Source of the DNA: Cryobacterium sp. N22 | GTDB lineage: Bacteria > Actinomycetota > Actinomycetes > Actinomycetales > Microbacteriaceae | Assembly (NCBI RefSeq): GCF_002929555.1 | Contig: NZ_PJJP01000036.1 | Span: 141,088 to 205,087, forward strand | Length of the DNA stretch: 64,000 bases | Direction: 5' to 3' | In this document: piece by piece, positions 42,641 to 51,853 of the stretch | How positions within the stretch are numbered: position 1 is the first letter of the stretch | Layout of the letters: the number at the start of each line of letters is the position of its first letter | The notes under the pieces: generated by a model | The model's database searches: none | The model's input: only the letters and a program-made list of their open reading frames with translations | What the model was told of the DNA's origin: nothing | Position numbers and translations under genes: made by a program

Positions 42641-42922
42641 ATGAGTCTGATTAACGAAACCGTCGCGGTCTGGGTCTCGCCGGAGGGTTCTCCGGTTCGT
42701 CTGGTCTGGCGTGCCCGCCGGTTCAGGGTGACCGACACCCCCACGCCGTTGACGGCGTCGGTGTCGCTGCCCGACGAGCTGCTGCACTTCCTCACCCACC
42801 CGCCCAAACCGGTGGCCGCGTGGCGCTGCCAGGGCACCGCAGAGGACGGCACCTCGCTCGTCTTCGACATCCAGCACGACGACGGCGGCGGCCGCTGGCA
42901 GCTGCTACGCGCCTACGATTGA
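42641..42922 (+). CDS. DUF6504-like small protein, SOS-regulated paralogue
   Basis: 93 residues with GAGGTGAT before the ATG. The pattern parallels the protein at 16122-16394: TVAVWVSPEGSPVRLVWRARRFRV at the N-terminus, AAWRC in the middle and LVFDIQHDDGGGRWQLLRAYD at the end, against VQVELSADGDPRAFVWDRF, ELWRL and YDLRHDADGTWVLAL there. A LexA box sits 18 bp upstream. No polymerase gene follows here, so it is a free-standing SOS-induced member. Role unknown, perhaps in lesion bypass or nucleoid protection. Confidence 0.75.
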   Translation: MSLINETVAVWVSPEGSPVRLVWRARRFRVTDTPTPLTASVSLPDELLHFLTHPPKPVAAWRCQGTAEDGTSLVFDIQHDDGGGRWQLLRAYD

Positions 42923-42979
42923 CGGTCCATTCCGCAGGCCGGAATGCGGCGCTAGGCTCCCACCGACAAGGGAGGCACC

Positions 42980-43300
42980 GTGAGCGAGAACGAGGGCGAC
43001 ACCAGCCAGGAACACGAGAAGAACAGCCGGTGGCAGGCGCGAATCACCTTCCTGCGCAGCCGGGCGGCGGTGGCCCGTGCCGAGGTGTCCGCGATCGAGG
43101 CCATGCATCGTGATCCCGACGTTCTCGAGGACCTGCTGGCCAACGCCTCCCCCGATGAGGTGGCGATGGCCGAGGCCGTCGAGCACCGGATCAGCGAGCG
43201 CGTGATCGCGGCCCGGCAGGTCGCCGACGCCGCAGAGGCCGACTACGAACGCGCCGTGCTCGACGGTGCCCAGTTGCGCGGCGACGAGGACAGCGAATAG
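42980..43300 (+). CDS. Hypothetical protein
   Basis: 106 residues from a GTG at 42980 with GGGAGG upstream. The composition is helical and charged (acidic N-terminus MSENEGDTSQEHEKN, then an Ala/Arg/Glu-rich stretch RAAVARAEVSAIEAM and ISERVIAARQVADAAEADYERAV), so a coiled coil is likely. No family recognised. It follows the SOS gene by 57 nt on the same strand, so read-through from the LexA promoter is possible. Convergent with ppsA. Confidence 0.7.
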   Translation: MSENEGDTSQEHEKNSRWQARITFLRSRAAVARAEVSAIEAMHRDPDVLEDLLANASPDEVAMAEAVEHRISERVIAARQVADAAEADYERAVLDGAQLRGDEDSE

Positions 43301-43316
43301 CACCCAACGCCCGGCC

Positions 43317-45737
43317 TCACATCGTCACCCGGGCGGACGTGGGCCATACGCCGGCCGCTCCCGCCACCTCGGCCTCCTTGATACGGTGCACGGTCTTCAG
43401 GAACGAATCCGGGTTGAGCGAGATCGAGTCGATGCCCTCGCCCACCAGGAATTCGGCGAAATCGGGGTGGTTGCTCGGCGCCTGGCCGCAGATACCGATC
43501 TTGATACCGGCCGCGTGCGCCTTGTCGATGGCCTCGCTGATCATCCGGGTCACCGCCTCGTTGCGCTCGTCGAAGAGCGCCGCCAGGTCGCCGGAGTCCC
43601 GGTCGACGCCGAGCACCAGCTGGGTGAGGTCGTTGGAGCCGATCGAGAAACCGTCGAACCTGGTGGCGAACTGCTCGGCCAGAATCACGTTGGCCGGGAT
43701 CTCGCACATCATGTACACCTGCAGCCCGTTCTCACCGCGCACCAGACCGTTCTCGGCCATCGCCGCGAGCACCCTGTCGGCCTCGGTGGTGGTGCGGCAG
43801 AACGGCACCATCACGATCACGTTGCTGAAGCCGATCCGCTCGCGCACGCGCTTGAGCGCCCGGCATTCCAGGGCGAAACCCTCGGCGTACTTGGGGTCGT
43901 AGTACCTGGATGCCCCGCGGAAGCCGAGCATCGGGTTCTCCTCGGCCTGCTCGAAGACGTCGCCGCCGATCAGGTGCGCGTACTCGTTGGACTTGAAGTC
44001 GCTCAGCCGCACGATCACCGGGTGCGGGTAGTACGGCGCCCCGAGCTTGGCGATGCCCAGAGCCAGGGTGTTCACGAAGTACTCGCCGAGGTCGTCGTAG
44101 CCGCGGGTGAGCTCGCTGATCTGGCGCTGCACGGCCGGGTCGGTGACCCGCTCCGGATGCACCAGCGCCATCGGGTGGATCTTAATGAGGTTGTTGATGA
44201 TGAACTCCATCCGCGCCAGCCCCACCCCGGCGGTGGGCAGCCGCCACCATTCGAAGGCCGCGGCCGGGCTGGCGATGTTGACCATCACCTGGGTGCGGGT
44301 GATCGGCACGGCGCCCAGGTCGATCTGTTCGGTCTCGGCGGCCAGGATGCCGGCATAGACGAATCCTTCGTCGCCCTCGGCGCAGGAGATGGTGATGGGC
44401 GCATCCTCGGTGAGTACCTCGGTGGCGTTGCGGGTGCCGACCACCGCGGGCACGCCGAGTTCGCGGCTGACGATGGCGGCGTGGCTGGTGGGGCCGCCGT
44501 GATCGGTGATGATGCCGGCCGCCCGGGTCATGATGGGCACCCAGTCCGGGTCGGTCATCTCGGTGACCAGGATGGCGCCGTCGCGGAAATTCTCGATGTC
44601 GGCGGGGTCCCTGATCACGCAGGCCGTCCCCGTGGCGATGCTGTCGCCGATGGCCACACCGGAGACCAGGAGCGGTCCGCTTTCGGTGAGGCGGCTCACC
44701 GAGAACCGGGTCAGGCTCTTCTGCGAGTGCACGGTCTCCGGTCGCGCCTGCACCAGGAACAGCTCATCGGTGAGGCCGTCCTTGGCCCATTCCATGTCCA
44801 TCGCCCGGCCGTAGTGGTGCTCCACGATGGCCGCCCAGCGCCCGAGCTGCACGATCTCGGCGTTGCCGAGCACAAACGCCCGGCGTTCCCGCTCCGGGGT
44901 GTCGATCACCCGGGTGCGCGCGCTGCCGCCCTCCGCGTAGGTCATCTTGCGATCCTTCCGGCCCAGGGTCTTCTCGATGATGGGCTCGTAGTCTTCTTCG
45001 CCCAGCAGCGCCTTGAAGACCAGGTATTTGTCGGGGTCGACGGCGCCCTGCACGACGGTTTCACCCAGGCCCCACGCCGCGCTGATCACGGCAGCCCCCG
45101 GAAAGCCGGTGTCGGTGTCGATGGAGAACATCACGCCGGAACCGGCGAGGTCGCTGCGCACCATCCGCTGCACCCCGATCGACAGGGCCACGTCGAGGTG
45201 GTCGAACTTCTTCACCTCGCGGTAGCTGATGGCCCGGTCGGTGAACAGCGACGCGTAGCAGCGCCGGCAGGCCTCGAGCAGGTCGCGTTCGCCGCTGACG
45301 TTGAGGAAGGTCTCCTGCTGGCCGGCGAAGCTGGCGTCTGGCAGGTCTTCGGCGGTGGCGCTGCTGCGCACGGCGACGGGCAGGTTGGTCACCTCGGCGT
45401 CCCTGCACAGGGTGCGGTAGAACACGCGGATGTCGTCGGCGATGGCCGCGGGGAACTCGCCGGCCAGGAACGCCTCCCGCAGGTTCTGGCCGGTTTCGCG
45501 GAGCGACGCGGCACCGGAGTGGTAGCGGTCGAGTTGCTCGCGGATCACGGGTTCCAGAGAGTTGGCCTCGATGAATGCGCGGTAGGCATCCGCGGTGGTG
45601 GCGAAGCCGTTGGGCACCCGCACGCCGCGGGCCGAGAGCGAGCGCACCATCTCGCCCAGGGAGGCGTTCTTGCCGCCGACCTGCGGGATGTCCGTCAGGT
45701 CGATCGAATTGAACCAGACCACTTCACGCCCGCGCAT
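43317..45737 (-). CDS. ppsA: Phosphoenolpyruvate synthase
   Basis: 806 residues, standard length. The ATG at 45737 has TCAGGAGGAATC before it. The N-terminal ATP-binding domain starts IPQVGGKNASLGEMV and includes VAVRSSATAEDLPDASFAGQQETFLN. The swivelling phosphohistidine domain has His419 in GGPTSHAAIVSRELGVP. The C-terminal TIM barrel has GFSIGSNDLTQL and GICGQAPSNHPDFAEFLV. It converts pyruvate and ATP to PEP, AMP and phosphate for gluconeogenesis. No partner regulatory protein gene lies beside it. Confidence 0.95.
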   Translation of the reverse strand: MRGREVVWFNSIDLTDIPQVGGKNASLGEMVRSLSARGVRVPNGFATTADAYRAFIEANSLEPVIREQLDRYHSGAASLRETGQNLREAFLAGEFPAAIADDIRVFYRTLCRDAEVTNLPVAVRSSATAEDLPDASFAGQQETFLNVSGERDLLEACRRCYASLFTDRAISYREVKKFDHLDVALSIGVQRMVRSDLAGSGVMFSIDTDTGFPGAAVISAAWGLGETVVQGAVDPDKYLVFKALLGEEDYEPIIEKTLGRKDRKMTYAEGGSARTRVIDTPERERRAFVLGNAEIVQLGRWAAIVEHHYGRAMDMEWAKDGLTDELFLVQARPETVHSQKSLTRFSVSRLTESGPLLVSGVAIGDSIATGTACVIRDPADIENFRDGAILVTEMTDPDWVPIMTRAAGIITDHGGPTSHAAIVSRELGVPAVVGTRNATEVLTEDAPITISCAEGDEGFVYAGILAAETEQIDLGAVPITRTQVMVNIASPAAAFEWWRLPTAGVGLARMEFIINNLIKIHPMALVHPERVTDPAVQRQISELTRGYDDLGEYFVNTLALGIAKLGAPYYPHPVIVRLSDFKSNEYAHLIGGDVFEQAEENPMLGFRGASRYYDPKYAEGFALECRALKRVRERIGFSNVIVMVPFCRTTTEADRVLAAMAENGLVRGENGLQVYMMCEIPANVILAEQFATRFDGFSIGSNDLTQLVLGVDRDSGDLAALFDERNEAVTRMISEAIDKAHAAGIKIGICGQAPSNHPDFAEFLVGEGIDSISLNPDSFLKTVHRIKEAEVAGAAGVWPTSARVTM

Positions 45738-45842
45738 GATTCCTCCTGACCGTGGAACGCCGTACACCTGCAGCCGCAACGTACTGCTCTCCATCAGATG
45801 CGGCTAGGAGTGCGACGCCGACCGATCGACTAGCGTCGGAGG

Positions 45843-46376
45843 ATGACCCCGTCGCTCTCCCTGCGTCCCGTCCGTGACACGGATTCCGCCCAGCTGCTCG
45901 CCCTCAACAGCGCGGCCGTACCCGCCGTCAACGACCTCGACGCCGACGACCTGACGGCGCTGATCGCCGCGAGCCACAGCGCGATCGCCGTGGTGGCGGA
46001 TGCCGAGCCGGATACTGTGCTCGGCTTCGCGATCCTGTTCGCGGCCGGCGCCGACTACGCCAGCGAGAATTACCGGTATTTCTCCGGCCGTGCCCGCACC
46101 TTTCTTTATGTGGACCGCATCGTGGTGGCGGCCGGCCACCGCGGCGGCGGCCTCGGCGCCCGGCTGTACTCGGCTGTCTTCGACGCCGCGCGTGCCCTGC
46201 CCACCGATGTGGTGTTCTGCGAGGTCAACCTGCGGCCGGCCAACCCCGAGTCGCTGGCCTTCCACGACAGGCTGGGCTTCACCGAGATCGGGCAGCAGGC
46301 CACCAAGAACGACACCGTCGTCGTGTCGCTGCTGAGCGCATCCGTCACGAAGGTTCGTTCGGCGTCTGGGCGGTAG
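45843..46376 (+). CDS. GNAT family N-acetyltransferase
   Basis: 177 residues. LRPVRDTDSAQLLALN begins the fold. FLYVDRIVVAAGHRGGGLGARLYSAVFDAA holds the acetyl-CoA pyrophosphate motif (R/Q-x-x-G-x-G/A as HRGGGLGARL). VFCEVNLRPANPESLAFHDRLGFTEIGQQ is the typical C-terminal strand-helix. Substrate unknown. It precedes the maltokinase-like gene by 23 nt on the same strand, probably in one transcript. Confidence 0.88.
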   Translation: MTPSLSLRPVRDTDSAQLLALNSAAVPAVNDLDADDLTALIAASHSAIAVVADAEPDTVLGFAILFAAGADYASENYRYFSGRARTFLYVDRIVVAAGHRGGGLGARLYSAVFDAARALPTDVVFCEVNLRPANPESLAFHDRLGFTEIGQQATKNDTVVVSLLSASVTKVRSASGR

Positions 46377-46399
46377 CGGGTCCGGCTACGCTGAACCAC

Positions 46400-47932
46400 A
46401 TGAAGCACGCCAGCGCCGGCACCGGCATCGACCTCACCCCGGCCCTCGACGGCTGGGTGGGCGAGCAGCGCTGGTTTGCCGGCAAGGCGCACAGCCCGGT
46501 GCTGCGGAGCATCGGGCAGTGGGCGCTGCCGACCGACGAGGCGGGGGTGCGCATCGCCTGCCACCTGGTGCTCGACACGGCCAGCAGGTTCTCCACGCTC
46601 TACCAGCTGCCCGTGACCGAGCGCACGGAGCCATTGCCGGACGCGTCGGCGCTCATCGGCCAGACGCGCGGGACCGACGGACTCCCCCGCTATCTCTACG
46701 ACGCCCCGCACGACCCCGCCTACGCCGCGGCGCTGCTCGGGTTCATCGCCACCGGCGGGTCGACTTCAGCCGACGACCCGGCCGGCGTCGCCGCGCGCGG
46801 GGAGCTGCTGCGGGTGCACCAGGCGTCGGGCGGTGGGCTCGTCGACGGGCCGGCCGACCTCAGCCGTCACACCGTCACGGCCAGTCGGGTGCTCAGTGGC
46901 GAGCAGTCCAACACCTCGATCATCCTCGACATCGCCGACGAGGTCGGCCGGCCCGGCCGCCCGGTCATCGTCAAGGTGTTCAGGGTGATCGCCGCCGGTT
47001 CGAACCCGGATGTCTCGGTGCAGTCTGCCCTCGCCGGCGCCGGGTCCAAGTTTGTTCCCCAGCCGATCGGCGCGGTCTCCGGCGAGTGGACAACCCCGCT
47101 CTCGCCGACGCGCCACAGCGGCCACCTTGTGTTCGCCCAGGAATTCCTGCCCGGGGTCGAAGACGCCTGGCGGGTGGCCCTGGACGCCGCCGCGACCGGT
47201 ACCGACTTCAGTGCGCCGGCGCACGCCCTGGGCGTCGCGACGGCCGCCGTGCACCGGGATCTCGACCGGGTGTTTCCTACAGTGGCGTCCACCCCCGACG
47301 TGATCAACCAGTTGTGCCTGACGATGCGGGAACGCTACCGCCTGGCCGCACGGGAGGTGCCGGAGCTGGCCGCGCACCGTGAGGCCATCGAGGCCGTTTT
47401 CGCCAGGGCGCAGGCGGCGACCTGGCCGCACCTGCAGCGCATCCACGGCGACTACCACCTCGGCCAGGTGCTCGATGTGCCCGGTCGCGGCTGGGTGCTG
47501 ATCGATTTCGAGGGCGAGCCGCTGCGCCCGCTCGCCGAACGTTCGCTGCCGGACATCCCGCTGCGCGATGTGGCCGGCATGCTCCGCTCGTTCGACTACG
47601 TCGGCGCGACCATCGCCATGCGGGACCCCTCGGCAGGGCCCGCCGCGATCGAGTGGGCCACGACCGCCCGGGCGGCCTTCCTGCTGGGCTACCACCAGGA
47701 GGGCAGCACCGCACTGGACGGCCAGGAGCCCCTCCTTGCCGCGTTCGAACTCGACAAGGCCATCTACGAGAGCATTTACGAGAGCCGTAACCGGCCGTCC
47801 TGGCTGCCGATCCCGCTGCGGGCGGTGCGACGTCTGGCCGAACAGGCGGGGTCTGACACCCCCGCGCCACGCCACGCTGCGCGGGATCGTTCCGCTCACG
47901 CATCCGCCGCGCAGGCCCACCACAACGGCTAA
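46400..47932 (+). CDS. Maltokinase-like / glucosamine-kinase-like phosphotransferase
   Basis: 510 residues. The N-terminal cap (WVGEQRWFAGKAHSPVLRSIGQWAL) is the maltokinase-type cap domain. GEQSNTSIILDI and VIVKVFRVI resemble the ATP-binding lobe. The catalytic loop is IHGDYHLGQVL with Mg-binding VLIDFEGEPLRPLAERSLP, which is characteristic of the maltokinase/aminoglycoside-phosphotransferase branch. No treS or glgE neighbour is present, so glucosamine or another sugar is as likely as maltose. The C-terminal ~30 residues are Ala/His-rich. Its stop interlocks with the aquaporin stop in CTAA. Confidence 0.82.
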   Translation: MKHASAGTGIDLTPALDGWVGEQRWFAGKAHSPVLRSIGQWALPTDEAGVRIACHLVLDTASRFSTLYQLPVTERTEPLPDASALIGQTRGTDGLPRYLYDAPHDPAYAAALLGFIATGGSTSADDPAGVAARGELLRVHQASGGGLVDGPADLSRHTVTASRVLSGEQSNTSIILDIADEVGRPGRPVIVKVFRVIAAGSNPDVSVQSALAGAGSKFVPQPIGAVSGEWTTPLSPTRHSGHLVFAQEFLPGVEDAWRVALDAAATGTDFSAPAHALGVATAAVHRDLDRVFPTVASTPDVINQLCLTMRERYRLAAREVPELAAHREAIEAVFARAQAATWPHLQRIHGDYHLGQVLDVPGRGWVLIDFEGEPLRPLAERSLPDIPLRDVAGMLRSFDYVGATIAMRDPSAGPAAIEWATTARAAFLLGYHQEGSTALDGQEPLLAAFELDKAIYESIYESRNRPSWLPIPLRAVRRLAEQAGSDTPAPRHAARDRSAHASAAQAHHNG

Positions 47933-48720
47933 CGGTCGCCTTCCTGCACCTCGGTGAACAGGGCTCCCTGGGCCGCGGCCGAGCCGGCGCTGCCGCCACC
48001 CCTGCCCCTGAGCACGTAGGCGACGCCGACCGCAACGACCGCTCCCGCCACGGGGCCGGCCAGATACACCCAGTAGTCGGTGAAATCCCAGGCGACCAGG
48101 TCGGGGCCGAAGGTACGAGCCGGGTTCATCGACGTTCCGGAAATCGGGCTGCCCCAGAGACCGGCAAGCGCGATGTAGGCGCCAACACCGAACGCGCCGA
48201 ACAGTCCGACGTTCTGCGCCCCTGAGGCCGTGCCGAGGATCACGCTCACGAGCCCGAGTGTCAACACGGCTTCCATCCAGAACGCTGCCCACGCCGAGTA
48301 GTCCCCATCGGGGTAGTTCGATCCGTAGCTGGCGGACACCCCGATCACGGCGGTGAGGAAGAGGCCGGCGAGGGTAGCCCCGATCAATTGCACGACGATG
48401 TAACCGGGCACCCGCCGCCAGGGAAAGTCGCCGCGCAGGGCGAAGGCGATACTGACCGCCGGGTTGAGGTGGGCGCCGGAGACCCTGCCCATGAACAGGA
48501 TGACGCCGAGCACCATGAGCCCCGGCGCGGTGACCGCGGCGGTCCGGCTGATCACCCCGGGGAAAGCCTGGCTCATCATGCCGCCGCCCGCGGCCACGAG
48601 CACCAGGAGGAAGGTGCCGTACAGCTCGGAGAACAGTCGCCGCCATTCCTGACGCGGATCGGAGAAATTCCGGATCCGGTCGAGGACGGCCTGGGGGACG
48701 ACTTCGGTCGGCTGACTCAT
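47929..48720 (-). CDS. Aquaporin family channel
   Basis: 263 residues from the ATG at 48720, with six membrane helices. Both pore motifs are intact: SGAHLNPAVSIAF and GTSMNPARTFGP. The N-terminal ~45 residues are a charged cytoplasmic extension and the tail is Gly/Ser-rich. It conducts water or small solutes such as glycerol; the filter residues do not let me choose between them. Convergent and overlapping with the kinase gene. Confidence 0.92.
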   Translation of the reverse strand: MSQPTEVVPQAVLDRIRNFSDPRQEWRRLFSELYGTFLLVLVAAGGGMMSQAFPGVISRTAAVTAPGLMVLGVILFMGRVSGAHLNPAVSIAFALRGDFPWRRVPGYIVVQLIGATLAGLFLTAVIGVSASYGSNYPDGDYSAWAAFWMEAVLTLGLVSVILGTASGAQNVGLFGAFGVGAYIALAGLWGSPISGTSMNPARTFGPDLVAWDFTDYWVYLAGPVAGAVVAVGVAYVLRGRGGGSAGSAAAQGALFTEVQEGDR

Positions 48721-48800
48721 CTGGGCTCCCGTCGCAGGGCAGGGTGGCGCTCTACGGGGAACATACCCGCCGAACGCCCGCACCGCTGGGCCGGCCAGGG

Positions 48801-50510
48801 CTACGAGCGCTTCTTCAGCTCCGGGAACTGGTCATCGCGCCACTCGTCGGCCAACCGCACGTGCGCGGCCGCGGCCTCGTTCTCCCGCGCCCGCAGCTCC
48901 ACCCGCCGGATCTTGCCCGAGTTGGTCTTGGGCAGCTCGAAGAACTCCACCCGACGCACCCGCATGTATGGCGGCAGGCCGTTGCGGGCGTGCCGCAGCA
49001 CAGCCAGGGCCGTCTCGGCATCCGGCGCCCAGCCCGCCGCCAGGGCCACATAGGCCTTGGCGATGTTCAGCCGGGTGTCATCGGGGGCTGGCACGACGGC
49101 GGCCTCCATCACGGCTGGGTGCTCGATCAGCACGCTCTCCACCTCGAACGGCGAGACCTTGTAGTCGGAGGACTTGAAGATGTCGTCGGTGCGGCCGATG
49201 AAGGTGAGATAGCCGTTCTCGCCGCGGATGGCGACGTCGCCGGTGTGGAAGTAGCCGTCGCGCAGCACCTCGGTGCTGCGCGTGGTGTCGCCGTGGTAGC
49301 CGGACATCAGGTTCACCGCGGGTGAGCTGAGGTCCAGGCAGATCTCGCCCTCCTCGGTGAGCGCTCCGGTGACCGGGTCGACGAGCACCACGGCCACGCC
49401 GGGCAGCGGCAGCCCCATCGAACCGGCTAACAAGACCGACCCGGGCACGTTGCCCACGATCGCGGTGGTCTCGGTCTGGCCGTAGCCGTCCCGGATGGTC
49501 AGGCCCCAGGCCCGCTGAATCTGATTGATGACCTCGGGGTTGAGCGGTTCGCCCGCCGAAAGGATCTCGCGGAGGCTGTCCGGCTTGGCGCCGACATCCG
49601 CCTGGATCAGCATGCGCCACACCGTCGGCGGCGCACAGAAGGTGCTCACGGCGGCGCGGTGCAACTGGTGCGCCAGTGCGGCGGGGTTGAACCTCGAGTA
49701 GTTGTAGATGAACACCGTGGCCTCGGCGATCCACGGCGAGAAGAAACAGCTCCAGGCGTGCTTGCCCCAACCGGGCGAGCTGATGGCCAGGTGCACGTCA
49801 TCTGGGCGGAGGCCCAGCCAGTACATCGTGGTGAGATGGCCGACCGGGTACGAGGTCTGGCTGTGCACCACCATCTTGGGCTTGCTCGTGGTGCCGGAGG
49901 TGAAGTAGATCAGCGACGGGTCGGTCGACGACACGGCCACGTCGACCTTGCCGGCCGCGGCCCGGTGGGAGTCGGCGTAGCCGGTCCAGCCGGCGGTCGG
50001 CTCGCCGACGCAGATGCGGGAGAAGTCCCCGGGCACGCCGGCGAACTTGGCGGTGTCCTCGGCGTTGGCGATCACGTGCTGCACGCCGGCGCGCAGCACC
50101 CTGTCGGCCAGGTCGGAGGTGCCGAGCACCGTGGAGGTGGGCAGGATGACCGCGCCGACCTTGAGGATGGCGAGCATGGTCTCCCAGAGCTCCACCTGGT
50201 TGCCGAGCATGAGCATGACGTGGTCGCCCTTGGCGACGCCGTGCTGCACGAGCCAGGTGGCGACCTGGTCGGAGCGGATGACCATGGCGTCGAAGCTGAC
50301 CTTCAGTTCGCGGCCGTCTTCCTCGACGATCCACAGGGCGGTCTTGTCGTTGCCGGTGGCGATCACGTCGAACCAGTCGGTGGCCCAGTTGAAGCTGTCG
50401 CCGACGTCCGGCCAGACGAAGGCGGCGGAGGCGCCACGGTGGTCGCTGCGCAGTTCGAGGAGCTGGTCACGGGCGCGGCGGAAGTTGGTCGTACTCGGGC
50501 GCTCAGTCAT
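48801..50510 (-). CDS. AMP-binding acyl-CoA synthetase
   Basis: 569 residues from the ATG at 50510. The ANL-superfamily motifs are LIYFTSGTTSKPKMVVHS (P-loop A3), DGYGQTETTAIVGN (A5), YFHTGDVAIRGENGYLTFIGRTDDIFKSSDYKVSPFEVE (A7-A8) and the catalytic Lys in LPKTNSGKIRRVELR (A10). It activates a carboxylate to acyl-AMP and then acyl-CoA. The overall sequence resembles acetyl-/medium-chain acyl-CoA synthetases; the exact substrate is unknown. Divergent from ligC by ~110 bp. Confidence 0.92.
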   Translation of the reverse strand: MTERPSTTNFRRARDQLLELRSDHRGASAAFVWPDVGDSFNWATDWFDVIATGNDKTALWIVEEDGRELKVSFDAMVIRSDQVATWLVQHGVAKGDHVMLMLGNQVELWETMLAILKVGAVILPTSTVLGTSDLADRVLRAGVQHVIANAEDTAKFAGVPGDFSRICVGEPTAGWTGYADSHRAAAGKVDVAVSSTDPSLIYFTSGTTSKPKMVVHSQTSYPVGHLTTMYWLGLRPDDVHLAISSPGWGKHAWSCFFSPWIAEATVFIYNYSRFNPAALAHQLHRAAVSTFCAPPTVWRMLIQADVGAKPDSLREILSAGEPLNPEVINQIQRAWGLTIRDGYGQTETTAIVGNVPGSVLLAGSMGLPLPGVAVVLVDPVTGALTEEGEICLDLSSPAVNLMSGYHGDTTRSTEVLRDGYFHTGDVAIRGENGYLTFIGRTDDIFKSSDYKVSPFEVESVLIEHPAVMEAAVVPAPDDTRLNIAKAYVALAAGWAPDAETALAVLRHARNGLPPYMRVRRVEFFELPKTNSGKIRRVELRARENEAAAAHVRLADEWRDDQFPELKKRS

Positions 50511-50620
50511 GGTTCCATCTTCCTCACCCGTGGATGCCTCCAGTGGCATGGACGCCCAGCCGACTGAGAATATGTGCAGCGAGGGTGTGCAGCAGCGGCG
50601 AAGCGGGCCAGACTGCGGGC

Positions 50621-51667
50621 ATGTCAGTCGCAACAGCCGTCTCCCCCATGCTCGCCAGGGCCGTCGACACGGTTCCTGAACCGGACAGCGTGCCCGGCGG
50701 GCTCAGTTACGAGCCCAAGTGGGACGGCTTCCGCAGCATCGTCACCTTCGACGGCACCAGCAGCAGCATCGCCAGCCGCGGATCCAAAATGCTCACCCGG
50801 TACTTTCCCGAACTCACCTACGCGTTCGAAGATCTGCTGCCGGAGGCCTGCGTCCTCGACGGCGAGATCGTGCTGCGCACCGGAGAACCCGGCAGCGAAC
50901 ACCTCTCCTGGGAGCAGCTGTCACAGCGCATCCACCCGGCGGCCAGCCGGGTGCGCCGGCTCGCCGACGAGACTCCGGCCACCTTCGTCGCGTTCGACCT
51001 GCTCTCCCGTGGCGGTCACAGCCTGCTGGACACCCCGTTCGTCGAACGCCGGGCGGCCCTCGAAGACCTGGTCGGCGCCCTGGGCGACCCGATCCACCTC
51101 ACCCGCACCACGCGCGACGTGGCCCTGGCCCGCCGGTGGCTGGTGGAGTTCGAGGGTGCGGGGCTGGACGGCATCGTCGCCAAGCCGCTCGCGGCCGTGT
51201 ATGCGCCGGGCAAACGGTCGATGTTCAAGGTGAAGCACCACAGGTCGGCGGATGTCGTGCTGCTGGGCTACCGCGTTCACGTGAGCGGCAGCGGCGTGGG
51301 ATCGCTGTTGCTCGGCCTCTACGACGACGACGGTGAATTGCAGAGCGTCGGCGGGGCATCCGCGTTCAGCGACGCCTGGCGGCTGCGGCTGATCGACGAG
51401 CTGGAACCGCTGGTGCTGCACGACGAGGAGGGCGCCGTGGTCACCGGGGAGACCGAGCGCAACCGGTTCTCGGCGAACAAGGACACCTCCTATGTGCGGT
51501 TGCAGCCCAGCCGGGTGCTCGAGGTGCGGTACGACCACATGGAGGGTGAGCGGTTTCGGCACACCGTGCAGTTCGAGCGCTGGCGTCCGGACCGGGACGC
51601 CCGGTCGTGCACCTTCGACCAGCTGGAACGGCCGATCGCCTACGACCTCGGCGACGTGCTGGACTAA
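50621..51667 (+). CDS. ligC: ATP-dependent DNA ligase (LigC type)
   Basis: 348 residues from the ATG at 50621. Motif I carries the adenylated Lys33 in YEPKWDGFRS. Motif III is around VAFDLLSRGG, motif IV GLDGIVAKPL and motif V MFKVKHHRSADVVLLGYR. The C-terminal OB fold ends QFERWRPDRDARSCTFDQLERP. Size and order match mycobacterial LigC, linked to backup end-joining or repair synthesis together with a LigD-like polymerase. Such a polymerase is at 62192-63214, about 10.5 kb away. No Ku gene is in the window. Confidence 0.9.
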   Translation: MSVATAVSPMLARAVDTVPEPDSVPGGLSYEPKWDGFRSIVTFDGTSSSIASRGSKMLTRYFPELTYAFEDLLPEACVLDGEIVLRTGEPGSEHLSWEQLSQRIHPAASRVRRLADETPATFVAFDLLSRGGHSLLDTPFVERRAALEDLVGALGDPIHLTRTTRDVALARRWLVEFEGAGLDGIVAKPLAAVYAPGKRSMFKVKHHRSADVVLLGYRVHVSGSGVGSLLLGLYDDDGELQSVGGASAFSDAWRLRLIDELEPLVLHDEEGAVVTGETERNRFSANKDTSYVRLQPSRVLEVRYDHMEGERFRHTVQFERWRPDRDARSCTFDQLERPIAYDLGDVLD

Positions 51668-51853
51668 CCGGCCGGATGACGGGGTGTGACGTAACGTCGG
51701 GTCGCATTCCACCGGGCCGCCGGCGGCGTGCCTAGGGTTGCATCACCTCGAGAGAACGGGCCGGGACGATCGCAGCGGCAGTACCAGTGCCGCTGATTCG
51801 TCGTGCCTGCGCGCCACCTCGAGCATCCGCTGCCGACCACGATTGGACCTCTG

